DNA of 56,362 nucleotides from an uncultured Clostridia bacterium (GTDB lineage Bacteria; Bacillota; Clostridia; TANB77; CAG-508). Made by a program: the position numbers and the translations under genes. Of this stretch, positions 16,358-24,999 are shown one piece after another. The stretch spans positions 1-56,362 of the forward strand of contig CAKPIG010000006.1 of the NCBI GenBank assembly GCA_934162255.1. The letters are read 5' to 3'. A model generated the notes under the pieces. The model was not told the origin of the DNA, ran no database searches, and saw only the letters and a list, made by a program, of their open reading frames with translations. Within the stretch, counting starts at the first letter, position 1. Every line of letters begins with the position of its first letter.

Positions 16358-16445
16358 ACTTCGATACACAAAGAAGCATAGAGGCTTCTATTTCAGATGG
16401 GCACTACTTTACGGAGGGTGCCGAGTAGATTTGTATCAAAGAAGT
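16358..16445 (+). other. structured element just downstream of the VR
   Basis: Two arms, ACTTCGATACA (16358-16368) and TGTATCAAAGAAGT (16432-16445), pair imperfectly and enclose two hairpins: AGAAGC/GCTTCT (16372-16377 with 16384-16389, 6-nt loop) and GGCAC/GTGCC (16400-16404 with 16418-16422). Together they look like a three-way junction. A hairpin just beyond the VR is needed for efficient target recognition in the Bordetella phage DGR, so a similar role is possible; an RNA element or terminator is the alternative. Confidence 0.4.
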
Positions 16446-16538
16446 TTAATTCCATTGGTATAGACTAGATTTTATATCATAAACACATAAATAATATATC
16501 TTGTTTGAGTAGTAAAATGGCGAAAACCCGAGAATACG

Positions 16539-16566
16539 CAAAAAAGCATGTGAGTGCTTTTTTGTT
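16539..16566 (+). terminator. terminator downstream of the DGR-target gene
   Basis: CAAAAAAGCA (16539-16548) with TGCTTTTTTG (16555-16564), loop TGTGAG, T-run. Most likely ends the transcript of the surface-protein gene. Confidence 0.65.
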
Positions 16567-16581
16567 GTAAAGTAAAAATAT

Positions 16582-16608
16582 TTGACAAGAACATAAAAAG
16601 TGTATAAT
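16582..16608 (+). promoter_or_regulatory. promoter of a very short transcript
   Basis: Perfect TTGACA (16582-16587), then TATAAT (16603-16608) with a 15-bp spacer, or TAATTA with 17 bp. The only thing within 50 nt is the hairpin at 16629-16662. Confidence 0.45.
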
Positions 16609-16628
16609 TATATTATAAAAGCAAATGA

Positions 16629-16662
16629 AAAATCCTTAGATTTATAATCTGGGGATTTTTTT
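16629..16662 (+). terminator. terminator-like hairpin, end of a candidate short RNA
   Basis: AAAATCC pairs with GGATTTT, with an inner AGATT/AATCT helix, followed by a run of T. Together with the promoter at 16582 it would bound an RNA of about 50 nt (roughly 16614-16662), either a small RNA or an attenuated leader of tex. Confidence 0.5.
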
Positions 16663-16690
16663 GACCAATATATTTTCTTCATAATAACAC

Positions 16691-16719
16691 TTGCTTTTTG
16701 AAAAATTTAACTATATAAT
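16691..16719 (+). promoter_or_regulatory. tex promoter
   Basis: TTGCTT (16691-16696), 17-bp spacer, perfect TATAAT (16714-16719), 33 nt before the tex start codon. Confidence 0.6.
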
Positions 16720-16752
16720 TTGCAATAAGAATTTTCTTGAAAGGATATAAAA

Positions 16753-18936
16753 ATGGATAAAATATTAAACACAATCGCAACTGAGTTAAACGTAAAATAC
16801 ACTCAAGTTGAAAATGCAGTAAAATTAATTGATGATGGAAATACAATTCCATTCATAGCTCGTTATAGAAAAGAAGCTACAGGTGGACTAAGTGATGAAA
16901 TCTTAAGAAATTTAAATGAAAGATTATCATACTTAAGAAATCTTGAAAATCGTAAAGGAGAAGTTATAAAATCTATTGATGAACAAGGTAAGCTAACTGA
17001 TGAACTAACAATTGCAATCTCTTCAGCCGAAACACTTGCAGAAGTAGAAGATTTATATAGACCATATAAACAAAAGAAAAAGACTAGAGCAACAGTTGCA
17101 AAAGCAAAAGGGCTTGAGCCACTTGCTCAAATTATTATTAAACAAGAAGAGAAAAAAGATATTAATGAAATAGCTCAAGAATATGTAAATATTGATAGTT
17201 TATCTGATGAAGATAAAAAGAATAAAGATAAAGTTGTTGCTTCAGCAGAAGATGCTATTCAAGGAGCATTAGACATTATTGCTGAAGATATTTCAGATAA
17301 TGCAAGATTTAGAAAATATATTAAAAAAGTTTGTTATAGAGAAGGCTATATTAATACAAAAACATCAAAACCTGATGAAAAATCAAATTATGAAATGTAT
17401 TATGATTTTTCTGAATTAATTTGCAAACTTCCAAGCCATAGAATTCTTGCAATTAATAGAGGAGAAGCTGAAGGATTTCTGAAAGTAACAATTACAAAGC
17501 CTGAAGATAAAATTCTTTACTATATGCAAAAAGATATATTAAAGGGGAATAATCAATTTACAGAAATGCTTACAAATACTATAGAAGATGCTTTTTCTAG
17601 ATTGATTGAACCATCTGTTGATAGAGAAATTCGTTCAGATTTAACTGAAAAAGCTGAAGAAAAGGCAATAAAAGTATTTGGTCAAAATGCAAAACAATTA
17701 TTATTAGGAGCACCTATAAAAGGAAAGACTGTTATGGGCTTTGACCCTGCCTATAGAACAGGTTGCAAAATTGCAGTTATTGATGAAACTGGAAAAGTTT
17801 TAGATTATACTACAGTATATCCTACTGAACCTCAAAATGATGTTGAAGGTGCAAAAAAAGTATTACTAGATTTAATCGAAAAAGATAATATTAACATGAT
17901 TGCAATTGGAAATGGTACAGCATCTCGTGAATCAGAAATATTTGTTTCAGATATGATTAAAGATGCAAAACATGAAGTAAATTATGTTATAGTTAGTGAA
18001 GCTGGAGCTTCTGTTTATTCTGCTTCAAAACTTGCAACTGAAGAATATCCTGATATAAATGTTTCAATTAGAGGAGCAATTTCAATTGCACGTAGATTAC
18101 AAGATCCTCTTGCAGAACTTGTAAAAATTGACCCAAAAGCAATCGGTGTAGGGCAATACCAACACGATGTTAATCAAAAGAAATTGTCTGAAAGTTTAAC
18201 AGGTGTTGTTGAAGACAGTGTTAATAAAGTTGGTGTTGATGTAAATACTGCAACTCCTTCTTTACTTTCTTATGTTTCTGGTATAAATAATACTATTGCC
18301 AAAAATATAGTTAAATATAGAGATGAAAATGGAAAATTAAAAGAAAGAAAAGATTTACTTAAAGTTCCAAAGTTAGGAAAAGTTGCATATGAACAATGTG
18401 CAGGATTTATAAGAATACCGGATGGTATTAATCCTCTTGAAAATACTGCAGTTCACCCAGAAAGTTATGAGCAAACGGAAAAACTTTTAACAAAACTTGG
18501 ATTTAACAAAAATGATTTAAAAAATAAAGATACCTTAAATGTATTACGTGAGGAACTAAAAACCGTTGACATTCCTGCTCTTTCAAAAGAGTTAGAAATA
18601 GGAGAAATGACTTTATCAGATATAATTTCAGAACTTTCAAAACCAGGTCGTGATCCTAGAGAAGATATGCCAAAACCAATACTTCGCAGTGATGTTTTAA
18701 AATTTGAAGATTTAACAATTGGAATGGTTTTAACAGGAACTGTTAGAAATGTTATTGATTTTGGTGCATTTGTAGATATTGGAGTAAAATATGATGGATT
18801 AGTTCATATTTCAGAAATGAGTGATTCTTATATTAAATCTCCTTCTGATATAGTTTCTGTTGGAGATATCGTAAAAGTAAAAGTTATAAAAATAGATAGT
18901 GATAGAAAAAAGGTCGGTCTTTCTATGAAAATTTAA
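16753..18936 (+). CDS. tex: Tex-family S1 RNA-binding protein
   Basis: 727 residues, the usual Tex length. The opening with 'IPFIARYRKEATGGL' is the family signature. The middle carries a YqgF/RNase H-like domain (about 325-450, 'VMGFDPAYRTGCKIAVID') and helix-hairpin-helix motifs (about 490-560). The C-terminus is an S1 domain (about 650-727, 'GMVLTGTVRNVIDFGAFVDIGV'). Tex binds nucleic acid and affects transcription and RNA metabolism; the exact role is still debated. It has its own promoter and GAAAGGAT ribosome binding site. Its third codon positions are visibly richer in T than those of neighbouring genes, a trait shared with leuS. Confidence 0.95.
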   Translation: MDKILNTIATELNVKYTQVENAVKLIDDGNTIPFIARYRKEATGGLSDEILRNLNERLSYLRNLENRKGEVIKSIDEQGKLTDELTIAISSAETLAEVEDLYRPYKQKKKTRATVAKAKGLEPLAQIIIKQEEKKDINEIAQEYVNIDSLSDEDKKNKDKVVASAEDAIQGALDIIAEDISDNARFRKYIKKVCYREGYINTKTSKPDEKSNYEMYYDFSELICKLPSHRILAINRGEAEGFLKVTITKPEDKILYYMQKDILKGNNQFTEMLTNTIEDAFSRLIEPSVDREIRSDLTEKAEEKAIKVFGQNAKQLLLGAPIKGKTVMGFDPAYRTGCKIAVIDETGKVLDYTTVYPTEPQNDVEGAKKVLLDLIEKDNINMIAIGNGTASRESEIFVSDMIKDAKHEVNYVIVSEAGASVYSASKLATEEYPDINVSIRGAISIARRLQDPLAELVKIDPKAIGVGQYQHDVNQKKLSESLTGVVEDSVNKVGVDVNTATPSLLSYVSGINNTIAKNIVKYRDENGKLKERKDLLKVPKLGKVAYEQCAGFIRIPDGINPLENTAVHPESYEQTEKLLTKLGFNKNDLKNKDTLNVLREELKTVDIPALSKELEIGEMTLSDIISELSKPGRDPREDMPKPILRSDVLKFEDLTIGMVLTGTVRNVIDFGAFVDIGVKYDGLVHISEMSDSYIKSPSDIVSVGDIVKVKVIKIDSDRKKVGLSMKI

Positions 18937-18942
18937 AAAACC

Positions 18943-18972
18943 TTGACATTTCTATATAAAATAAAATATAAT
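18943..18972 (+). promoter_or_regulatory. pflB promoter
   Basis: Perfect TTGACA (18943-18948) and TATAAT (18967-18972) separated by 18 bp. It begins 6 nt after the tex stop, and the pflB leader is about 60 nt. Confidence 0.7.
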
Positions 18973-19035
18973 GCGAGTGGACAAACTTGTTTAAAAATTC
19001 AAAAAAAGAAAATAATACAAAAAGGAGGTATATTT

Positions 19036-21273
19036 ATGGATTTTGAACAATGGAAAGGCTTTGAAAAAGGCGAATGGAAAAGAAAGATTGATGTAAGAAA
19101 CTTCATACAAAAGAATTATACACCATATGAAGGTGATTCAAGTTTCCTAACAGGGATAACAGAAAAAACAAAAAAACTTTGGGATGAAGTATTAGAATTA
19201 TATAAAAGAGAAAAGGAATCAAAAGGTTCAGTATTAGATATAGATACAAAAACAGTATCAACAGTATCTGCACATGAAGCAGGATATATTGATAAAACTT
19301 TAGAAGAAATAGTTGGTCTTCAAACAGATTATCCTTTAAAAAGAGCAATAATGCCATTTGGAGGAATAAAAATAGTAGAAAAATCATGTGAAGCATATGG
19401 TAGAGAAGTAGATCCAGAAGTAGATGCGATTTTCCATAAAATAAGAAAAACTCACAATGATGGAGTATTTGATGTATATACACCAGATATTAGAGCTGCA
19501 AGGAGTTCACACTTAATCACAGGACTTCCAGATGGATATGGAAGAGGAAGAATAATAGGAGATTACAGAAGAGTTGCACTATATGGTGTTGATGAATTAA
19601 TAAAAGAAAAGAAAGATGATTTAGAAATACTTGATGTAGATGATTTCACAGAAGAAGTAATAAGAGAAAGAGAAGAAATTGCAGAACAAATAAAAGCATT
19701 AAATGAACTTAAAGTTATGGCAAGTAAGTATGGATTTGATATTTCAAAACCAGCTTCAAATGCAAAAGAAGCAATACAATGGCTATACTTTGGATATTTA
19801 GGAGCAGTTAAAGATCAAAATGGAGCTGCAATGAGCATTGGTAGAACTTCAACATTCTTAGATATTTATATAGAAAGAGATTTCAAAAATGGAGTTTTAA
19901 CAGAAGAACAAGCACAAGAATTAATGGATCATTTTGTAATGAAATTAAGATTAGTAAGATTCTTAAGAACACCAGAATACAATGAATTATTTAGTGGAGA
20001 TCCAGTTTGGGTAACTGAAAGTATTGGTGGTATGGGTGTAGATGGTAGAACATTAGTAACTAAAAACTCATTCAGAATGTTACACACATTAGAAAATTTA
20101 GGTCCAGCTCCAGAACCAAACCTAACAGTACTATGGTCAACAAGATTACCAGAAGGATTCAAGAAATATACAGCAAACTTATCAATACAAACATCTTCAA
20201 TTCAATACGAAAATGATGATGTTATGAGAACTACTTTAGGAGATGATTATGGAATAGCATGTTGTGTATCACCTATGAAAATAGGTAAACAAATGCAATT
20301 TTTTGGTGCAAGAGCAAACTTGGCAAAAACACTACTATATGCAATAAATGGTGGAAAAGATGAAAAAACAAAGAAACAGGTAACTCCAAGATTTGAACCA
20401 ATAACATCTGAATATTTAGACTATGATGAAGTTATGTATAAATTTAATCAAATGATGGATTATGTTGCTAAAATTTATATAAAAGCATTAAATGCAATTC
20501 ATTATATGCATGATAAATATTCATATGAAGCAATTGAAATGGCATTACATGATAAAGATGTAATAAGAACAATGGCTTGTGGAATTGCAGGACTTTCAGT
20601 TGTTGCAGATTCATTATCAGCCATAAAATATGCAAAAGTTAAAGTAATAAGAGATGAAACTGGACTAGCTGTAGATTATGAAATCGAAGGAGATTATCCA
20701 AAATTCGGAAATGATGATGACAGAGTTGACCAAATTGCAGTAGATATTGTTGCAGAATTTTTGAAAAAATTAAAGAAACATCCAACATATAGAAATTCAA
20801 AACACACACTATCAATATTAACAATAACATCAAATGTTGTATATGGTAAAGCAACAGGAAATACACCTGATGGAAGAAGAGAAGGAGCACCATTTGGACC
20901 AGGAGCAAACCCACTACATGGAAGAGATACAAATGGAGCATTAGCTGTAATGAATTCAATAGCAAAATTACCATTTGAAGAATCAGAAGATGGAATTTCT
21001 TATACATTCTCAATAACACCAGCAACATTAGGTTCAGATATGGATGTAAAAGTTAATAATCTAGTAAGCATGTTAGATGGATTTTTTGCACAAACAGGAC
21101 ATCACATAAATGTAAATGTATTTGATAGAGCATTACTTGTAGATGCAATGGAACATCCAGAAAAATATCCTCAACTTACAATAAGAGTTTCAGGATATGC
21201 TGTAAACTTTGTAAAACTTACAAGAGAACAACAACTAGATGTTATAAATAGAACAATACATGAAAAAATATAA
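19036..21273 (+). CDS. pflB: pyruvate formate-lyase (formate C-acetyltransferase)
   Basis: 745 residues from ATG 19036, after AAAGGAGGT; a longer open frame back to 18943 overlaps the promoter and is rejected. It carries the active-site pair Cys409-Cys410 (GIACCVSPM) and the glycyl-radical loop RVSGYAV with Gly720 near the C-terminus. These residues separate true pyruvate formate-lyase from diol dehydratase and choline lyase relatives. It converts pyruvate and CoA to acetyl-CoA and formate in anaerobic mixed-acid fermentation, in the cytoplasm. The radical is installed by the activase encoded just downstream. A hairpin between the two genes probably keeps enzyme levels above activase levels. 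Confidence 0.97.
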   Translation: MDFEQWKGFEKGEWKRKIDVRNFIQKNYTPYEGDSSFLTGITEKTKKLWDEVLELYKREKESKGSVLDIDTKTVSTVSAHEAGYIDKTLEEIVGLQTDYPLKRAIMPFGGIKIVEKSCEAYGREVDPEVDAIFHKIRKTHNDGVFDVYTPDIRAARSSHLITGLPDGYGRGRIIGDYRRVALYGVDELIKEKKDDLEILDVDDFTEEVIREREEIAEQIKALNELKVMASKYGFDISKPASNAKEAIQWLYFGYLGAVKDQNGAAMSIGRTSTFLDIYIERDFKNGVLTEEQAQELMDHFVMKLRLVRFLRTPEYNELFSGDPVWVTESIGGMGVDGRTLVTKNSFRMLHTLENLGPAPEPNLTVLWSTRLPEGFKKYTANLSIQTSSIQYENDDVMRTTLGDDYGIACCVSPMKIGKQMQFFGARANLAKTLLYAINGGKDEKTKKQVTPRFEPITSEYLDYDEVMYKFNQMMDYVAKIYIKALNAIHYMHDKYSYEAIEMALHDKDVIRTMACGIAGLSVVADSLSAIKYAKVKVIRDETGLAVDYEIEGDYPKFGNDDDRVDQIAVDIVAEFLKKLKKHPTYRNSKHTLSILTITSNVVYGKATGNTPDGRREGAPFGPGANPLHGRDTNGALAVMNSIAKLPFEESEDGISYTFSITPATLGSDMDVKVNNLVSMLDGFFAQTGHHINVNVFDRALLVDAMEHPEKYPQLTIRVSGYAVNFVKLTREQQLDVINRTIHEKI

Positions 21274-21276
21274 TGT

Positions 21277-21331
21277 TAAAAGAGAACCGGTGTATAAATT
21301 GGCATTTTGCTAAAAGTGCCGGTTCTTTTCT
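21277..21331 (+). terminator. hairpin between pflB and pflA
   Basis: AGAACCGG pairs with CCGGTTCT, with an alternative inner stem GGCATTTT/AAAAGTGCC, followed by TTTTC. Since no promoter was seen before pflA, partial read-through probably supplies its mRNA. Confidence 0.65.
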
Positions 21332-21350
21332 TGGCAGAAAGGACTAAGAA

Positions 21351-22082
21351 TTGGAAAAAGATTTGAATTATTATGCAAAAGTGCATTCAGTAGAAAGTTT
21401 TGGTACAGTTGATGGACCAGGAATTAGATTTGTAATTTTTCTTCAAGGTTGCAGTTTAAGGTGTAAATATTGCCATAACAGAGATACATGGGATATAAAT
21501 GGTGGAGAATATAAATCTGTAGATGAAATTATTGAAAAAATCAAAAATTATAAAAATTACATTATTCCATCTGGTGGTGGTGTAACTGTAACAGGAGGAG
21601 AACCACTATTACAAGCTAAATTTTTAGTAGAATTATTTAAAAGACTAAAAGAAGAAAATATTCATACTTGTATAGACACATCTGGAATGTTTGGAATAAC
21701 AGATGATATAAAAAAAGTGTTAGAATTAACTGATTTAGTATTATTAGATATAAAACATATAGATGATGAAAAATGCAAAAAATTGGTAGGTTCATCAAAT
21801 AAAAAGGAATTAGAATTTGCTAGATATTTAAGTGACAATGGAATAAAAATGTGGATTAGGCAAGTATTAGTGCCAGGATATACCGATGACGAAGCAGATT
21901 TAATAAAACTTGGAGGATTTATACGTTCATTAAAAACAGTTGAAAAAGTTCAAGTTTTACCATATCACAGCATGGGAAAATACAAATGGGAAAAACTTGG
22001 AAAAAAATATGAGCTTGAAGGAGTAAGAGAAGCAACACAAGAAGATGTAAAAAGAGCAGAAAATTTAATAAAATACTACTAA
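21351..22082 (+). CDS. pflA: pyruvate formate-lyase-activating enzyme
   Basis: 243 residues from a TTG start preceded by GAAAGGA. A radical-SAM enzyme with the [4Fe-4S] motif Cys34-x3-Cys38-x2-Cys41 (GCSLRCKYCH) and the SAM-contact GGGVTVTGGEPLL. It lacks the extra ferredoxin-like cluster domain of larger glycyl-radical activases, consistent with a PFL-AE. It abstracts hydrogen from Gly720 of PflB under anaerobic conditions. The opening 'VHSVESFGTVDGPGIRFVIF' is characteristic of PFL-AE. Confidence 0.95.
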   Translation: MEKDLNYYAKVHSVESFGTVDGPGIRFVIFLQGCSLRCKYCHNRDTWDINGGEYKSVDEIIEKIKNYKNYIIPSGGGVTVTGGEPLLQAKFLVELFKRLKEENIHTCIDTSGMFGITDDIKKVLELTDLVLLDIKHIDDEKCKKLVGSSNKKELEFARYLSDNGIKMWIRQVLVPGYTDDEADLIKLGGFIRSLKTVEKVQVLPYHSMGKYKWEKLGKKYELEGVREATQEDVKRAENLIKYY

Positions 22083-22136
22083 TTTTAATATAAATATGAT
22101 AGAATAGCAAAAAAAGATTCAAGGAGAGTGTGAAAA

Positions 22137-22844
22137 ATGTCAAAAGCCAAATATAAAAGAGTGCTTCTAAAGCTTAGTGGAGAAGCATTAGCTGGAGAAC
22201 AAAAAACAGGAATAAACCCTGAAGTTGTAGGAAACATCTGTGATAAAATAAAAGAAGTAATAGAAATGGGTGTTCAAGTTGCAATTGTTGTTGGTGGAGG
22301 TAACTTCTGGAGAGGAAGAAATGGACATCAAATGGAAAGAACAACAGCAGATTACATGGGAATGCTTGCAACAGCAATGAATGCATTAGCATTACAAGAT
22401 GCATTAGAAACAAGAGGAGTATATTCAAGAGTTCAAACTGCAATTGAAATAAGAGAAGTAGCAGAACCATTTATCCAAAGAAAAGCAGAAAAACATTTAA
22501 ATCATGGAAGAGTTGTTATATTTGCGTGTGGAACAGGTCATCCATATTTTACAACAGATACAGCAGCAGTTTTAAGAGCAACAGAAATAAAAGCAGATAT
22601 AATCTTGTTAGGAAAAGCAATAGATGCAGTATATTCTGCAGACCCTAAAATACAACCAGATGCTATAAAATTTGAAGAAATATCATATTTAGATGTATTG
22701 AATAAAGATTTAAAAGTAATGGATTCAACTGCTACAGCAATGTGTAGAGATAATAATATACCATTATTAGTATTTGGAATAGCAGATCCAGAAAATATAG
22801 TAAGAGCTGTAAAAGGCGAAAAAATTGGTACAATAGTATCATAA
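22137..22844 (+). CDS. pyrH: UMP kinase
   Basis: 235 residues with AAGGAGAGTG before ATG. Amino-acid-kinase fold: KLSGEALAG near the N-terminus, the GGGNFWRG phosphate loop (about 53-60), and 'KAIDAVYSADPK' in the nucleotide-binding half. It phosphorylates UMP to UDP, the bacterial hexameric type regulated by GTP and UTP. First gene of a run with frr, uppS, cdsA and rseP, all with short gaps. Confidence 0.97.
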   Translation: MSKAKYKRVLLKLSGEALAGEQKTGINPEVVGNICDKIKEVIEMGVQVAIVVGGGNFWRGRNGHQMERTTADYMGMLATAMNALALQDALETRGVYSRVQTAIEIREVAEPFIQRKAEKHLNHGRVVIFACGTGHPYFTTDTAAVLRATEIKADIILLGKAIDAVYSADPKIQPDAIKFEEISYLDVLNKDLKVMDSTATAMCRDNNIPLLVFGIADPENIVRAVKGEKIGTIVS

Positions 22845-22871
22845 TTATAAAGTAAGAAAGGAAATGAAAAA

Positions 22872-23420
22872 ATGGATTATACAAATTTAAAAGAAAGAAT
22901 GGAAAAATCAATAAATGCATATAATGAAAAATTAGCAGAAATAAGAGCAGGTAGAGCAAACCCTGCAATATTAAACAAAATAAGAGTAGACTATTATGGA
23001 ACTCCAACTCCAATAAATCAAATGGCAGGAATATCAGTTCCAGAAGCAAGATTAATAGTTATTCAACCTTGGGATATGAGTGTTTTAAAAGATATAGAAA
23101 AAGCAATATTAGCATCAGATATTGGAATAAATCCAAATAATGATGGAAAAGTAATAAGACTTTCTTTCCCAGAATTAAATGAAGAAAGAAGAAAAGAACT
23201 TGTAAAAGACATAAAGAAAATTACAGAAGAAGCAAAAGTTGCAATAAGAGCAATTAGAAGAGATGGAATTGATGAAGCAAAAACACAACAAAAAAATAGT
23301 GAAATAACAGAAGATGAATTAAAATCTGCAGAAACAGAAATTCAAAAAATAACAGATCAATACATAGAAGAAATTGATAAAATTTTAGCAAATAAAGAAA
23401 CAGAAATAATGAGTGTATAA
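22872..23420 (+). CDS. frr: ribosome recycling factor
   Basis: 182 residues, close to the usual 185. Recognised from 'EIRAGRANPAILNKIRVDYYGTPTPI', the 'VIQPWD' segment and 'RDGIDEAK' in the C-terminal helix. With EF-G it splits post-termination ribosomes. Standard position after pyrH, 27 nt downstream, with AGAAAGGAAATG upstream. Confidence 0.97.
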   Translation: MDYTNLKERMEKSINAYNEKLAEIRAGRANPAILNKIRVDYYGTPTPINQMAGISVPEARLIVIQPWDMSVLKDIEKAILASDIGINPNNDGKVIRLSFPELNEERRKELVKDIKKITEEAKVAIRAIRRDGIDEAKTQQKNSEITEDELKSAETEIQKITDQYIEEIDKILANKETEIMSV

Positions 23421-23431
23421 AGGTGAATTAA

Positions 23432-24145
23432 ATGGAATTTAGTAAAGAAGATATGCCAAAACATATTGCAATAATAATGGATGGAAATAGAAGATGGGCA
23501 AGAGCAAAAGGTAAGCCTGCAACATTTGGACATAAAGAAGGGGCAAAAACACTAGAAAAAATAGTTCGATATGCAAATAAAATAGGACTAGAATATATAA
23601 CAGTATATGCTTTTTCTACAGAAAATTGGAAAAGAGCAGAAGATGAAGTATCAGCCCTAATGACATTATTACAAAACTACCTAGATGATTATAGTAAAAG
23701 AGCTGATTCAGAAAATATAAAAGTAAAAGTGTTAGGCGATATAACAGCACTTTCAAAAGGGATGCAAAAAAGTATTATGAATTGTATGGAAAGAACTAAA
23801 GATAATACAGGAGTAGTATTTAATATTGCGCTAAATTATGGTGGTAGAAATGAAATTGTTAGAGCTGTAAAAGAAATTGCCAAAGAAATAAAAGAAGAAA
23901 AAATAGAAATAGATGATATAACAGAAAAATTGATATCAGAGAATTTATATACAAAAGGTCAACCAGACCCAGACCTAGTAATAAGAACAAGTGGAGAAGT
24001 AAGATTGAGTAATTTCTTACCTTGGCAAGCAGTGTATTCAGAATTTCTATTTATTGATAAAAACTGGCCAGATTTTACAGAAGAAGATTTAGATAATGCA
24101 ATAATAGAATATCAAAAAAGAACCAGAAAATTTGGAGCAAACTAA
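23432..24145 (+). CDS. uppS: isoprenyl (undecaprenyl) diphosphate synthase
   Basis: 237 residues, cis-prenyltransferase. 'IAIIMDGNRRWARAKG' contains the catalytic Asp17. The C-terminal 'DPDLVIRTSGEVRLSNFLPW' block binds the isopentenyl substrate; the usual 'SGE.R.SNF..WQ' is complete. It makes the C55 carrier lipid for cell-wall synthesis. Starts 12 nt after frr. Confidence 0.97.
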   Translation: MEFSKEDMPKHIAIIMDGNRRWARAKGKPATFGHKEGAKTLEKIVRYANKIGLEYITVYAFSTENWKRAEDEVSALMTLLQNYLDDYSKRADSENIKVKVLGDITALSKGMQKSIMNCMERTKDNTGVVFNIALNYGGRNEIVRAVKEIAKEIKEEKIEIDDITEKLISENLYTKGQPDPDLVIRTSGEVRLSNFLPWQAVYSEFLFIDKNWPDFTEEDLDNAIIEYQKRTRKFGAN

Positions 24146-24168
24146 AACAAGGAGAAAAATAAAAAGTA

Positions 24169-24984
24169 ATGGATATAAAAAGAGTAATGTCAGCACTATT
24201 AGGATTCCCATTAGTAGTAATAATATTAACATTTGGAAATAAATATGTAGTAGATGTGTTTTTAACAGTAGTTGCAATTCTTTCTATGCAGGAATATTTT
24301 AATGCTATAGAAAAAGATTCAAAACCGATAAGATGGTTAGGATACATATCATGTATATTTATTGCGCTTATACATATTGTTCCAGAAAATATACCTAGTG
24401 ATGTACAAAAAAACATATTATTATTAATGATACCAACACTATTATTATTATCATTTGGAAAAGTAATAATAAGTAATATGAAAACCAATTTTAAAGATAC
24501 AGCTTATACTGTTTTTGGAATATTATATATAATAACATGTATTTCATTTATTGCATTAACAAGGGGCTTAGAGCATGGAAAAATATTAATATGGTATGCA
24601 ATATTTGCGGCATGGGGAACAGATACATTTGCCTATATTATAGGAAAAAGATTCGGAAAACACAAATTTAGTCAAGTAAGTCCTAAAAAGTCAATTGAAG
24701 GTTGTATAGCAGGAACCTTAGGGGCAGTATTAGCAGTAGTTATATACACAGCTGTTATAAATTCAATATATAATTTAGGATATTCATATGTTTATGTAAT
24801 TATTACAACAATTATATTAAGCTTAATTGGCCAAATTGGTGATTTTGCAGCATCAAGTATAAAAAGATATGTTGATGTTAAAGATTATAGTAATCTAATA
24901 CCAGGACATGGTGGAATGCTAGATAGAATAGATAGTTTAATGTTTTTAGCACCATTTGCATATGTTATATTAAGTATGATGTAA
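24169..24984 (+). CDS. cdsA: phosphatidate cytidylyltransferase
   Basis: 271 residues, integral membrane protein with about eight helices. The C-terminal CDP-alcohol signature is complete: SSIKRYVDVKD followed by PGHGG at 245-249 and DRID. It makes CDP-diacylglycerol from phosphatidate and CTP, the entry to phosphatidylglycerol and cardiolipin. The dxr gene often found between cdsA and rseP is absent. Confidence 0.95.
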   Translation: MDIKRVMSALLGFPLVVIILTFGNKYVVDVFLTVVAILSMQEYFNAIEKDSKPIRWLGYISCIFIALIHIVPENIPSDVQKNILLLMIPTLLLLSFGKVIISNMKTNFKDTAYTVFGILYIITCISFIALTRGLEHGKILIWYAIFAAWGTDTFAYIIGKRFGKHKFSQVSPKKSIEGCIAGTLGAVLAVVIYTAVINSIYNLGYSYVYVIITTIILSLIGQIGDFAASSIKRYVDVKDYSNLIPGHGGMLDRIDSLMFLAPFAYVILSMM

Positions 24985-24999
24985 TAAGGAGAGAAAAAA

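Noticed and set aside
16130..16369. Minus-strand frame opposite the GC-rich VR
   Set aside because: Shadow of the VR; Arg/Cys/His-rich with no ribosome binding site or family features.
16515..16571. 17-codon frame MAKTREYAKKH overlapping the terminator
   Set aside because: No ribosome binding site and the frame runs through an intrinsic terminator stem.
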